Shown here: positions 44,344 through 55,429 of the stretch, one piece after another
Layout: every line of letters begins with the position of its first letter
Position numbering within the stretch: position 1 is the first letter of the stretch
Source of the DNA: Ephydatia muelleri
Taxonomy: Eukaryota > Porifera > Demospongiae > Spongillida > Spongillidae
Assembly (NCBI GenBank): GCA_013339895.1
Contig: JABACO010000011.1
Coordinates: 8,383,046-8,447,045 of the forward strand
DNA: 64,000 nucleotides
Reading direction: 5' to 3'
Notes under the pieces: model-generated
The model's input: the letters and a program-made list of their open reading frames with translations, nothing else
What the model was told of the DNA's origin: nothing
Database searches by the model: none
Program-made: the position numbers and the translations under genes

Positions 44344-44381
<38 letters not shown>

Positions 44382-45640
44382 CACACACACACATGATGTG
44401 ATATTGTGGTCAATTAGTTATGGCATGTGCAAATGGGAGGGGCTGTGTTTGTGTGTGTTGCCTGTATTGTGACAAATACACATGCATGTACACACATGAG
44501 GCTTCTGTAACTTCTACTAAATTAACCCTCCTTTCCCCCCTGATCTTGGTGATAGACACACACACACACACGCATACGCACACGCACACACACACACACG
44601 CACACGCACACACACACATACACACACACATACACACACACACACACAAGCACACACAAGTACATACATGTACAAGCACACACACATATACACACAGTTT
44701 GGGGTGTGTATTGTGGGCGGGTCGATGTTGCAGGGGGTCACGTGACATACTCTGCTGTGTAGTGTTGTTGCTGATGTGCTGATATCTTTGAGCAACCAAG
44801 TCCCCGATCCTTGACTACGCGCCATACGCGAAACACATGTGTACGAAGCTTCTAAAATCATTAAAACATCCATAGAAAAGCAGGCCTTCATTCCATATTA
44901 GTGATTTGGTGCTTATTGTGTAGTGTAGTGCTATTGTGCAGTGCCTCTAATACGGTGCTGTGCCTGTGACATAGTGCTATGGTGCAGTGGTTGTGAAATA
45001 GTCATGGTGCAGTGACTGTGAAGTGGTGCTAAGGTCAGTGATGTACAGTTGTAGGAAGCATGGGGCCCATTGCCACATTCTTATATTTGTCAAAGTGGGG
45101 GCATTACCCCCCCCCCCCCCCCCCCCCCCCCCCACCTTTTAATATCATCCTATGTGCTTGATGGTGCTGTATAGCCATGGTGCTGTGCTTGTGAAGTACA
45201 TGTAGCTATGGGTCTGTGCTTTTGAAGAAAGTTTGGTGTAGTTGAATGTGAACACTAAGCTTACATGTACATGTATTACCATTCAGCTGCTAGGCTTATG
45301 TAAACTTTCCAGTGGCCCAGTCCTGCCATACACAAGTAGCAATAATATTCACTGCCACCATTTGCAAGGCTTCAGAGCTTAGAAGTATCAAGGGCATTGG
45401 AAAGTTTTCTATTGCTTTGCACTTTTCAACACACACATGCACACGCATGCACACACACATACACACATACACACATATGCACACACACATACACACATAT
45501 GCACACACACATACACACATATGCACACATGCACATGTGTATACATACATACACACATGCACACACAATCAGTATGTACCGGTACAGAAATGGTGTGGGA
45601 ACAAGTGTACGAAAAGGAAAAATTTATGTAACGTGAAATT
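42781..45640. other. interior of element Y: microsatellites and unassigned pieces
   Basis: CA/GT-rich arrays lie at 44,345-44,395, 44,555-44,700 and 45,430-45,570, and a poly-C run at about 45,103-45,135. Two short plus-strand stretches look coding by composition (near 44,175-44,270, EHTWLSYLEPEYHKCNSEKC; and 44,815-44,899, [20 protein letters not shown]) but I cannot assign them to a family. Confidence 0.4.
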
Positions 45641-47663
45641 TTTATAGTAATAAAATTATAACCTTACAAGCCTGATTTTGCTGGATGCTGTCCCATAGGT
45701 ACGTAAGATAAATATAATATTCATTTGTGCAGCTCAGAGGTCAACAACAAAAAGGCATTGTTTGCTATGTAAACTGAGGTTATCCTAATCTGATGTTAGC
45801 TATTGAGCTAGACATGTACATGTACCAAGTTCTAAGAAGCAAACACTATTGACGTACATGTAGTACCTACATGTGCATGTATGTGGCATGGGCCTTTTGT
45901 GCCTGATGCCATAAACTTTACAATCAAGTACATGTACATGATGGGAGGGGGGTGGAGTGTGCTTTGGGCCTCATGCAAAACCTTTGGTTAGTGGTAGAGG
46001 CATTTACGTCTGATGCATAAAGTCCTGGTACTTTTTTTCTAGGGTTCAATATCAAGAGTTGTGTTAAAAGTCTGTTTGGAACTGTTTCTATGGAGATGAG
46101 GCGAAATATTACTCGAGGACACTCCTGTATCTGGTTTTGTACTGGGGAGAGCAGCACCAGGATCCCAATGCTGAGACTGACCATCCGGAGTGTTCAACAC
46201 CTCCAGGGATATCCACCTTAGGCTCAACAAATTTACTTAAATACCCCTACGTTCCACTGTACTCAGCTGGCATGCACTTCTTCATCAAGCAAACCAGATG
46301 GGCAGGTGTGTTGAGTGTACCAAAGGCAGGCAGTTCTAGCAATGGAGGCCTACAAATAATGCTGCCACTGTTCCACTCACCCCTCTTCCACTTCAAAGTT
46401 GGGACGCCACTCGCATCTAAGAACTTCCGCTCCACCTTCCTATCCCTGGTATGGTGGAGCAATGTGGCTACAATCCAGCCAAATACAACACTCGCATTGG
46501 TGCAGCCACTTACAGTAACTGCTGACACCATTCAGAAGTACATATGGTGCAGCCACACTCATTGTTAGTAATAGCAATAGCAGAAGAGGACAAATTGTGT
46601 ATGTTTAAATGCACATTACATGTTTGCACTAACCACACACTGTGCAGATACAGGGGAGGGGTTTGGGCCTGTGCCAGCAAGCATTGGCATAACATAGAAG
46701 GGGGGGGGGGGGGGGGGGGGGGTGGGGGGGGGTTATAGTATGCTTTTAACCTGATGCAGAGGCTTTGGCCTAGTGATAGACTGATCAGCGCTACAGAGTT
46801 TACACAAAACTTTTCTTTAAAAGAAAAAAAATGAAAGCATTGGGATTGCTATTCCATTGAAGCCCCACGAAGGTGATTTGCATTAAAATTAAAGCGTTTT
46901 ACGTGTAGTTACTGACTCTGGCCTGGCCATACACATGTATGCAGACAAAGATTCAAAATACGGCACGTGCAGATTTGATGTTAATCGATCTAGGTAGGGC
47001 TGAAATGCCTACGTAGGTCGCAACTGTACTGAAAAGTGCCATTTGCAAATATCTATGTTTTGTATCAGTGCACGTGCCTATTAGCCTTCGCGCTTCATTC
47101 ATCGAGCTGCAAGCAGGCGAACACGATAAGGAACACACTATATAGGTCAAAAGTGTCCATGACGATCGACATCATAGTGTCCCTCTTGGCAGTCGAGACC
47201 TACGGTACTAGTCTGGGACTATCGTATATTTTGTATCAGGCCAGAAGCTGGCAGTAACCATATCGGGCTCTCCCTCGCTCTTTCGTATCGAAACGCTCGG
47301 CCTCCCCCCCCCCCCCCTCACATTGTCCGGTTATTAACAGCCTATTAGTATTATAGTTAAGTTCTATCTTTAGCTAAATTAACTTACTGTGCATATATTT
47401 ATTCACCATTTTGTTCAATGAAATCAATATTAGTTGAAGGATGACGCAAGGCATTACGCAATGACATATTTTGATGAATAAATTATGCGCGGTATAAATT
47501 AATTTTTTGTCTTGATTTTAGTTCAAGAATGGTTAATGGAATAATTTTTTTAAGTACATATGTCATGATCAGACCGATTTATAGGACAATTTACAAGTGT
47601 TTAAAATTCAATTTGAAATAAAAAGCAAGATGACCGCCTATGTATGGGCCATTTCTGGATATG
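45641..47663. other. interior of element Y, right part, no supported gene
   Basis: Frames on both strands at 46,137-46,568 have no recognised domain. A poly-G run lies at about 46,699-46,735. A tRNA-like segment lies at 45,985-46,056. Confidence 0.4.
45985..46056 (+). repeat. possible tRNA-derived SINE head or tRNA pseudogene
   Basis: TTGGTTAGTGGTAGAGG resembles a Pol III A box in a D-loop context, and AGGGTTCAATATC about 50 bases on resembles a B box. A T-rich insertion separates anticodon and T arms, and acceptor-stem pairing is not evident. Confidence 0.3.
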
Positions 47664-47694
47664 ACAAACTAAAAAAATCCAATTCATATCTTAG

Positions 47695-49720
47695 GTCATG
47701 CAATACTAAGAACAAACACAAATGAGAACAATGCTTTAAAAAGAAAAATCTGTGAATTGGAAGAAGCGAATAAAGTCCTAACAGCTAATTGTGATGAGTT
47801 ATTAAGAGAAATTGAATGTATAAACACCAAATGTAATGAGAAAACATACAGCACAGCTTGCAGAAAAGCTATATATCATTGCCTATTAAATCAGGTACCA
47901 GTGACAAGTGTATGTAATGTTATTGAAGCTGTTATACTTGAACTGTGTGATGAAGCAATAGATGCTATGCCTGACAGTAAATTTGTTAGTATGTGTGGAT
48001 ATGAGCTAGGAATTATAAGTGAGATCTTCAAGTTGGGGAAATTCTGTATTCAAGTGAGAATTTTACCCTTTCATGGGATTCTACAACTGTGGATGGACAG
48101 CATATTATTGAAGTGCACTTCAGCATTGCCACCATTCCACCCACTTCATATGTAATGCAGCTCCAGGAGGAACATGTGATGATTACTTGACACACATAAC
48201 AAACTGTCTTGATGATATTGCTGAAATGTATGCTGCATATAATCAACTAGATAAAGTACAAGTTAAACACCTCTTTGTGCAGCATATAAAGAACACACTA
48301 ACTGATCGTGTTGCTGTTAACCATTGTGCTGTGCAAGCCCTTAATACTGATCTAGATATTGAGTTAATAGAGCTCAAATGCAATGTGCATCCTATTGATG
48401 GGATAGCAAAAAATTTACAGATTTACTTAAAGTATATGATGAACAGAACAATGTAAAAAATGATTGTTATGTATTTGGTTCATGTGTTGTAAATTTCATA
48501 TATGCTATGACAAAAATGAGGTACAAACAAGGTAAGGGTGACCCTGCTGGGTTTAAAATGTTCATGCGCCAGGAAAATATTAAGCCTTCTGTGATTGTTC
48601 AATATGTTGGGAATAGGTTCCATGTTTTATTTCATCTCCTATATGTATTAAGAGATAAATTACTGTTATACCTTGAAAACGTGTGCCATAATACAACAAA
48701 GTTAAGAACAGCATTGATTCAAGATCGACAATCATAATTGAATTAAGGGCACTTGGTCTGATTGGAAAGCTAGTAACTGGACCTTGGATGAAGCATTTGT
48801 ATGCCAGCCAGCATGACTAATATAGATATTGTGCCTGCTATAAATACCTGCATGAATAACTTGAAGTTGATAAGAGCTAATCCTTCTATAGTTCTCACTT
48901 TCAAGACAGATGCTTTTGATATTATACTTGATGATGAAAGTGTGTTAAAACATTTACAGGAGTCATCCTTTAGCAGTGTGGAGCATGAAACATTCAATGA
49001 GATGTTTGCATTACTAATACAAGGTGTAATTAAGAAACAGATGGATGATTATCTCGGAGGTGAACTTGCTACACTGTCGCCATCCAAATGTTATCAATCA
49101 AAACCTGCTCCAGTGCACAATATGTTTGCAAAGCAAACACTTGGTATGGCTGCTTTATAGATGGAAAGGTAAAAGTAATGAAAAATAAGACTTTGTCATG
49201 GTTGTCAAGCAATCTTCAATTCTTTCTCTCTGGTCAATCTTCTGATGCTTTTCCTTGTGCCTTTCATCCTGCACTCTTTGTAGGGTTTCTTCACTTTGGT
49301 GTTGAATTAGTTTCATTCAACAAGCTCTGTTTGTTGAAAAAGATATAGAGTGGAGAAAAAAATGGCTACTGTATACAGCGATATAAGCACTTTAGATGAA
49401 GAGTTTCTTGAAATTACACAGGAGCAGCAAACCTTCATTTCCAGAGCATTTACTAATTTAACTTCTCTGCTAGGTTCATATGTAAATCACAGGTGGTATG
49501 TAAATTTTACCAATGAACTATATATACAATGGGCATGTTGTAAAGATAAGACATAAAGCATAGTTACCAAAACTAACAATTACATATTGGACAATGGATG
49601 AATCTGAAGAAGAAGGAATTGATAATACAATTACAGTTATTGAAATGCTCGTGGACTATTTAACTGGTGATTTAGTGTTTGTGGCCGATGGAAATGATAT
49701 CCTTCAATGCTAAATGATAT
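47695..49720 (+). CDS. transposase-like gene, main 3' exon(s), unclassified family
   Basis: After a TATCTTAG acceptor, successive segments read a coiled coil (KRKICELEEANKVLTANCDE), HCLLNQVPVTSVCNVIEAVI, a block with DSTTVDGQHIIEVHF, KNTLTDRVAVNHCAVQALNT, ELKCNVHPIDGIAKNLQIYL, KMRYKQGKGDPAGFKMFMRQ, YVGNRFHVLFHLLYVLRDKL and, near 49,100, PVHNMFAKQTLGM. The order (Asp-containing strand, TDRxAxNH, HPxD, RYKxGKGDPxGF, NRxHxLFH) matches a protein type I associate with repeats of cnidarians, lancelets and fish, but I cannot name it. It is probably a DDE-like transposase. Frames change several times, so this copy looks decayed. Confidence 0.55.
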
Positions 49721-50070
49721 TGTGTGCATGCTTGTCCGTTTTTTGTTAACAATTTGAAAAGATACAAGTGATGAAAATAATATATGAGCCTTTTATAAGT
49801 CTTACCTAAATCAGAACCACTTATGTGCAATGTTTGGAATTAATATCTTATGGAATGGCAAGGTTATGCCTTGTTATTCCTCAACCGTCACAGTTTTTAT
49901 TGCGATTACGCATTGACCGCTTGTACTAAAAAAGTTGTCACTTTGAGGCTAAATATCTCTGATGCTAGGGTGACGCAAAAATTACTGTTAAATGCAGCGT
50001 TTTTTGCTTTTTCTAATGATAATAATATTATAATCCTTTGAGCCATTAAAAAAAAATTCCGCAGTGCCTA
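49721..50070. other. 3' end of the block, no gene seen
   Basis: AT-rich. It ends with a run of A and GCAGTGCCTA at the satellite border. Confidence 0.5.
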
Positions 50071-50340
50071 GATTAGTGTGTCAAGACTCGTACTCGCGGA
50101 CAACACCGAGTACTTGATTAGTGTGTCAAGACTCGTACATCACCGAGTACTTGATTAGTGTGTCAAGACTCTTACATCACCGAGTATTCGATTAGTGTGT
50201 CAAGTCTCGTACATCATTGAGTACTTGATTAGTATGTCGTCTCGTACATCACCGAGTATTCGATTAGTGTGTCAAGTCTCGTACATAACCGAGTACTCGA
50301 TTAGTGTGTCAAGTCTCGTACATCACCGAGTACTCGATTA
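50071..50340. repeat. 37-bp satellite array C, left part
   Basis: About seven monomers, interrupted at 50,341 by the hAT element and continued at 59,662. The last eight bases, CTCGATTA, are duplicated on the far side. Confidence 0.95.
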
Positions 50341-50647
50341 CAGTGTTGCCGCGGCCAGCCGTGGCCGTCCGGTAGCCGTCAAAAATTGCCGATTTTTATG
50401 CTGACCGTCAGTGATCGTGAACCGCCAACATGCCTGGCCGTCTGAGCCGGGAAGTACGGTGGTCGTCATGTATTTGGCGGCTGACCGTCAATAATATGAG
50501 CCGGTGTCACAGCATATTTTATCCTCCCGAATATTTTATCCGGGGGGATAAAATGTGCGAGTATTTTTTATCCGGTCGGATAGTATATTTTAACCTACCC
50601 TAGGATACTTTATCCGCCATAACACGTGTTGTTTGTTCGGCTTGAAA

Positions 50648-50955
50648 ATGTCTTCGCATATCGACGAGAAACGGTATAGCGTGTTAGTTGACCATCTCAC
50701 TTCTTGTAAAGTGGGATTCACGTATGTATCCTTTTGGAGCTACAGCAAACGAGAAACGGAGAATACGCCAGCAAGCTGCTATGTTTGTGTTGAAAGAACG
50801 ATTGCTGTATTACAGAGCAACAGATGCAGTGAATGAGATATGTCTCAAACGGGTGATTGCAAACGCAAAGGAGAGAACCAATATTATTCATGTCGCCATG
50901 ATGGCATTGATGGTTGCCAACTTGCCACTACGGCAGGGACAAAACGCGAGCTAAG
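50648..50955 (+). CDS. Ginger1 transposase N-terminal region
   Basis: The frame opens MSSHIDEKRYSVLVDHLTSC. Further on, in another frame, it reads KRRIRQQAAMFVLKERLLYY and NEICLKRVIANAKERTNIIH, followed by a His-rich turn and GRDK. This layout (charged segment, YY, then the start of an HHCC finger) matches the N-terminus of Ginger1 and Gypsy integrases. The frame changes at least once. Confidence 0.55.
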
Positions 50956-51371
50956 GTGACTGAGTGACTGAATGTCGCAAAATAACGTAAGGAGTCCACT
51001 CCGAAGATCTAGCTCTTGTTTAATTTCTCTAAGCGTATTGAGTGGTGCAAAAAATAGTCTTGTACAAGCATGCACTTGATTGCCCGAATAAAATTGACAT
51101 GCAACAGAGTACTTGTATAGAATGCCTTACAAATGGAGGACGTACGTGTGAAAAAGACCAAACATTTAGTGCATCGAACATGCATGTCTGGTAGTCATTT
51201 TGTCTATTACACCACCTTTTAACACATATGTTGCTAGAAACCCAGGTAAAGTTTTTATGATGTTACATTGCCATATACAGTATGCACCAGAAGTATCATA
51301 AATAGGCATGACCTTAAATTACTTTTAAAATGTATAGTTCATTTACTATTGTGTTTCTGATGTTGTTGCAG

Positions 51372-52022
51372 ATCGGACAAACATACTGGTGGAAAGGACT
51401 TAACAGAGATGTAGACCAGTACTGCAGACGATGTGATGCATGTCAGCGGGTCAATGCAAAAGTTGAAGGGAAGAAAGATGAACTTTACCCCATTCCAGTT
51501 CCAAGCAAAGTATGGAGTCAAATAGGCATTGATCTGATAGGTATATTTAATAAGTTAACAAAAAAGAAAATTCTCTAAGTGAACTTTGGTGGTGTATAGG
51601 ATTCCTAGGCAATGACTGTGTAAAAGGCAAGGAAATAACGGTCTTATCAGTAATATGAGATAATGTAATAATCCTATTTTTAGCACATTTGTAGGATATG
51701 TTGCATGTGTGCAACATATAAGATTGTTGTATTATTGATTAGACCCTTGTTTCCTTGTTTTTTTACACCATCATTGCCTATGAATCCTATGCACCACCCA
51801 ACGCTCTCTAGAGAACGTTTTTGTCTTCAATCATTCTCATATTTGTAGGTCCATTACCTGAAACGTGTAGGAAAAATAAACATATTGTGACAGTAACAGA
51901 TTACTTCTCAAAGTGGCCTGAAGGTGCTCCGCTTAAAGATAGGACAGCAGTTGGTGTTGCTGATTTCTTATTTACAGTGTTTTGTTGTCATGGCTGGCCT
52001 GACATCATCATATCAGGGAAGG
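51372..52022 (+). CDS. Ginger1 transposase: zinc-finger cysteines and first half of DDE core
   Basis: Exon 51,372-51,540 reads IGQTYWWKGLNRDVDQYCRR and CDACQRVNAK (C-x2-C), then WSQIGIDLIG with the first catalytic Asp, and ends at a GTATAT donor. The next exon, from 51,849, reads GPLPETCRKNKHIVTVTDYF and SKWPEGAPLKDRTAVGVADF up to the LTR-element insertion at 52,023. A MITE (51,562-51,822) occupies most of the intron between them. Confidence 0.7.
51562..51822. mobile_element. hairpin MITE, family 1, copy 3
   Basis: TTCTCTAAGTGAACTTTGGT...GTGTAAAAGGCAAGGAAATA and CTTGTTTCCTTGTTTTTTTA...CTCTCTAGAGAACG form the arms. It is related to 6,969-7,248 and inserted in an intron of the Ginger1 gene. 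Confidence 0.8.
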
Positions 52023-52280
52023 TGTTAAGGAGCGCAATGTCACCGGACAGAGTTTCCACTAACAGCCAAATACACTAAGCAAGACTCAGCATACACAATT
52101 ACAACTGGTTTTTAACTTCATGCAACACAAGGTAGTCCGCATCAGTACACAATGAGGAATGTTCTGGAAGATCGGGCCGCTCCTATTCAGTAGCTTATCA
52201 ACACCTCCAGTCAGGTGATATCTGTCCGGATACGACTCTCTGGAAAGGGCTGACATCATAGCTAGCCTGGGGCCCTGACA
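52023..52280 (-). repeat. 3' LTR of the Gmr1-type element
   Basis: About 258 bases, TGTCAGGG...TTAACA on the minus strand, directly preceded by a purine-rich tract (GAGAAGGAGGGAGAAG). Its first 63 bases recur at the other end of the element. Confidence 0.8.
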
Positions 52281-55200
52281 CTTCTCCCTCCTTCTCTGGC
52301 ATTTTAGTCGCTTCTGAGGGCGACACAATGCATCGTGATAGTGCGTCTGCGTTTGCATTCGCTTGACCCCTACGATAGCGAACTGTAAACTGGAATGGTT
52401 GTAAGGCCAGGCTCCACCTTGTTAGCCTGCTAGTGGTGTCCTTCATCTTGTACAACCACTCCAGAGCACAATGATCCGTCTGGACCACAAATGGCTTTCC
52501 AATCAAGTATACCCTAAAAGCCTGGGTACCCATGCGGATTGCGAGGCACTCTTTTTCAATTGTTGAGTACCTTCGTTCTCTCGGCAGTAGCTTTTGGCTA
52601 AAAAATGCCACTGGGTGTTCTTCTCCATCCTCGCCCGTTTGGCTAAGTACCGCCCCTATGCCGTAATCTGACGCGTCCGTCTGCAGCGTAAACATACGGG
52701 ACATGTCTAGGCACATTAGCACAGGTGATGACGCAATTTTGGTCTTGAGTGTGTCAAATGCCTCCTGGGCTTGCAATGACCACTTTACTTCCTGAGGGGC
52801 AGACTTCCTCGTCAGCTCGGTTAACGGGGTGGCGATGGTAGCAAAGTCACGAATAAATCGCCGATAATAGCCCGCCAAACCTAAAAATTGCCGAACTCCC
52901 TTTTTCGTCCTTGGAACAGGCATCCTCTTGATTGCCTCTATCTTGGACGACTCTAGTCTTACCGTTCCCTTGCCCACCACATGCCCCAAATATACACACT
53001 CAAACATTGCACACTGACATTTGCTGGGCTTAACCTTGAGGTTTGCCCTCCGCAACCTCAGGAACAGATTTCGCAGGTGATCGATGTGTTCTCTCCAGCA
53101 AGAGCTGTATACTGCCACGTCATCGATGTATGCAGACGCGTAGCCCTCCATTCCTCTGATGAGGGTGTCCGTCATCCGCTGGAAGGTGGACGGGGCTCCC
53201 TGTAATCCAAAGGGCATTACCGTAAACTGGAACAGACTGAAGGGGGTTGTGAACGCCGTCTTTGGTTTGTCCTCTTCTGCTATAGGGACCTGCCAATAGC
53301 CCTTTGTTAAGTCAACGGTTGTGACGAACCTCGCCTTTCCTAACTTGTCGACCAACTCGTCGATCCTCTGCATGGGATAGGCGTCATACTTGGAGATTGC
53401 ATTCAACCGACGAAAGTCCACACAGATACGCAATGCTCCGTCTTTCTTAGCCACCACCACCATTGGTGACGCCCACTCGCTTGCAGATGGTTCAATGATT
53501 CCCAGCTTCAGCATGTCGTCCAGTTCTTTCTTCACTCGATCCCGATATGCGTATGGTAGACGATATGCCGGAAGTCTTAAAGGCGGGGCTGAATCAGTAT
53601 GGATTCGATACTCGACTAGATTTGTTTTTCCTGGTGTATTCTGTAGCACATCATCAAATTCCTTGAGTAGTGCTAAAAGTTCAATCTTCTGACTGTCTTC
53701 CAACTGCTCGTTAATCATCAACTGCTTGCTCGCCTCTGCATCACTGTTCCAGACTACCAGGTCGTCTCCCTCTGTATCATCTTCTACTTCCTCTTCGTTC
53801 CCAGCCCATAAACTCTGTGTGACCTGCGGGGTATGCCACGCCCGTAGCATATTCACGTGGAAGATTCTCTTCCTCTTTTTCTTGTCTGACATATCGACTT
53901 CATACGTGACGTCTGACAACCTTTTCTTTACCACGTATGGCCCTTGCCAGCTCGCTAGCAACTTGCTGGTTGATGATGGCAGCAATACGAGGACCTGGTC
54001 TCCGTCCTTGAACTCCCTCATCCTCGCGTTGGAGTCGTACCATCTTTTCTGTTGCTCCTGAGCTTCCTTGAGGTTATCCACAACAAGTTCTGACATTCTG
54101 GCTAGCTTCTCCTGTACGTCTAAAACGTATGAGACAACACTTTCTGTACTCCTCTTGCTCGTTTTCCAGGTCTCTTTCAGGATGTCCAGTGGGCCTCTCA
54201 CTTGTCTCCCGTATACCAGCTCAAATGGGGAAAACCCTGTCGAAGCCTGCGGTACCTCTCGGTACGCGAAGAGTACAAAGGGTAGCAACTTATCCCAATC
54301 CTTGCCTTCGCCCACTGCAGCTTTCCGTAGCATCGCCTTCAACGTTCCATTAAATCTTTCTACGAGCCCATCTGTTTCTGGATGGTATGGACTGGTTCTG
54401 ATAGGTTTGATTTGCATCAGACGATATAGCTCGGACAATAAATTGGACATAAAATTTGAACCTTGATCTGTCAGGATTTCCTGCGGAATCCCGACTCTTG
54501 CGAAGATGCCAATAAGTTCCTCAGCCACATACTCCGCCACAACTGACTTCATCGCCACTGCCTCTGGGTATCTGGTTGCGTAATCGCACACCACTAAAAT
54601 GATTTTATTTCCAGATCTGCTTCGTGGTAAGGGACCCACGATGTCCATTGCAATGCGTGCAAATGGCTCTTCAATAATCGGCAGTGGAACCAATGGGGCT
54701 GGCCTATGTCTCTTCTGAGCCGTTTTTTGGCAAGCCGCACACGAGCGGCACCAATTTGCTACGTCCCTGCAAACTGATGGCCAATAGAACCGCTGGAGCA
54801 CCCTTTGCAGTGTCTTCTTTTTACCTAAGTGACCAGATAGTGGAATCTCGTGTGCAAGTTGTAGGACCGCTTTCCTACACTGCGTTGGTAGAACCAACTG
54901 ACGCACTTCCTCCTCACTATGTGTCTGATCATTCCATCTCCGCCACAGCAAGCCCTTTTGTTCAAAGTACCTTGCCTCCGTCCCGTCTCCTTTTCCGATC
55001 CCTTTCTCCCAAATAAGGGATAGCGTTGGGTCAGCCTTCTGCAACACTCCTAACTCCGTGGCCGAAATGTTCACACCAAGACTCGCATCTGGGGAGCTCT
55101 TTTCCTCGAAAAGCTCTGCATCGAAGGCCACTCCTGGGCACTCTTCAGTTGATCCTTGCCCTTGGTCCTCTCTTGTAGATGTGTCTTGATCTATGATGGT

Positions 55201-55350
55201 CGCAGTTTCCTCTGACTCCTTGGGAGCAACTGGGTGATTCTGACTTGAGTCAACTTCAGTAGTGACTGCTGCTTCACGCTGCTCCCTTTCAGCCAGCTGA
55301 GACTCCTCGGCGCGCTTCGCCCGTGCTTGCGCCCGCGTAGTTGCAGCCAT
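52198..55350 (-). CDS. Gmr1-type Pol: integrase, reverse transcriptase, RNase H
   Basis: An open frame of about 1,050 residues from MAATTRAQ; upstream codons are AT-repeat derived, so this Met is preferred. Rough positions: HHCC zinc finger 167-207 (HEIPLSGHLG, CRSCAACQ); integrase catalytic core with MDIVGP (235-240), LTDQGSNF (293-300) and DGLVERFN (327-334); GPY motif (SWQGPYVVKK) near 468; reverse transcriptase about 580-790 with VDFRRLN, FGLQGAP and YIDDVAVYS (741); RNase H about 880-1,000 with TDASDYGIGAVL and TDHCALEWL. Integrase first and RT second is unusual for Gypsy. Confidence 0.9.
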   Translation of the reverse strand: MAATTRAQARAKRAEESQLAEREQREAAVTTEVDSSQNHPVAPKESEETATIIDQDTSTREDQGQGSTEECPGVAFDAELFEEKSSPDASLGVNISATELGVLQKADPTLSLIWEKGIGKGDGTEARYFEQKGLLWRRWNDQTHSEEEVRQLVLPTQCRKAVLQLAHEIPLSGHLGKKKTLQRVLQRFYWPSVCRDVANWCRSCAACQKTAQKRHRPAPLVPLPIIEEPFARIAMDIVGPLPRSRSGNKIILVVCDYATRYPEAVAMKSVVAEYVAEELIGIFARVGIPQEILTDQGSNFMSNLLSELYRLMQIKPIRTSPYHPETDGLVERFNGTLKAMLRKAAVGEGKDWDKLLPFVLFAYREVPQASTGFSPFELVYGRQVRGPLDILKETWKTSKRSTESVVSYVLDVQEKLARMSELVVDNLKEAQEQQKRWYDSNARMREFKDGDQVLVLLPSSTSKLLASWQGPYVVKKRLSDVTYEVDMSDKKKRKRIFHVNMLRAWHTPQVTQSLWAGNEEEVEDDTEGDDLVVWNSDAEASKQLMINEQLEDSQKIELLALLKEFDDVLQNTPGKTNLVEYRIHTDSAPPLRLPAYRLPYAYRDRVKKELDDMLKLGIIEPSASEWASPMVVVAKKDGALRICVDFRRLNAISKYDAYPMQRIDELVDKLGKARFVTTVDLTKGYWQVPIAEEDKPKTAFTTPFSLFQFTVMPFGLQGAPSTFQRMTDTLIRGMEGYASAYIDDVAVYSSCWREHIDHLRNLFLRLRRANLKVKPSKCQCAMFECVYLGHVVGKGTVRLESSKIEAIKRMPVPRTKKGVRQFLGLAGYYRRFIRDFATIATPLTELTRKSAPQEVKWSLQAQEAFDTLKTKIASSPVLMCLDMSRMFTLQTDASDYGIGAVLSQTGEDGEEHPVAFFSQKLLPRERRYSTIEKECLAIRMGTQAFRVYLIGKPFVVQTDHCALEWLYKMKDTTSRLTRWSLALQPFQFTVRYRRGQANANADALSRCIVSPSEATKMPEKEGEVSGPQASYDVSPFQRVVSGQISPDWRC

Positions 55351-55429
55351 CACATCCCTCACCCCCACACATGAGAATTTACATTTCGTCTTCCCAATAT
55401 TAACTACAGCGCTAGGCACAATAATATTG

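Larger units (their letters stand above)
42524..47663. mobile_element. element Y, CATATCCAGAAATG termini
   Basis: The left end is CATATCCAGAAATGAGCGGT; the right end is inverted (CCATTTCTGGATATG, preceded by GCAAGATGACCGCC). It is the same family as element X but in opposite orientation. A further end-like copy (ATGACCGCCAATGTATGGGC) ends at about 43,922, so a shorter unit (42,524-43,922) is an alternative. It interrupts the transposase-like gene between exon c and the last exon. Confidence 0.45.
40357..50070. mobile_element. 9.7-kb block inserted in the satellite
   Basis: The satellite monomer breaks after GTACTTGA and resumes after the block with GATTAGTGTG, leaving GA on both sides. Arrays B and C were therefore probably one array. 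The block starts CCGTATAATCCTAG and ends GCAGTGCCTA, without clear inverted repeats. It carries the unclassified transposase-like gene below, so I infer a large transposon. Confidence 0.5.

Noticed and set aside
44410-44891. Cys/Val-rich minus-strand frames near the CA arrays
   Set aside because: Produced by CA/GT repeats; no gene.
46137-46568. 143-codon plus-strand and 94-codon minus-strand frames
   Set aside because: They overlap each other, neither shows a domain, and no splice context could be established.
53390-55016. Plus-strand frames of 60-130 codons opposite the LTR element pol
   Set aside because: Antisense shadows of the long minus-strand pol frame.
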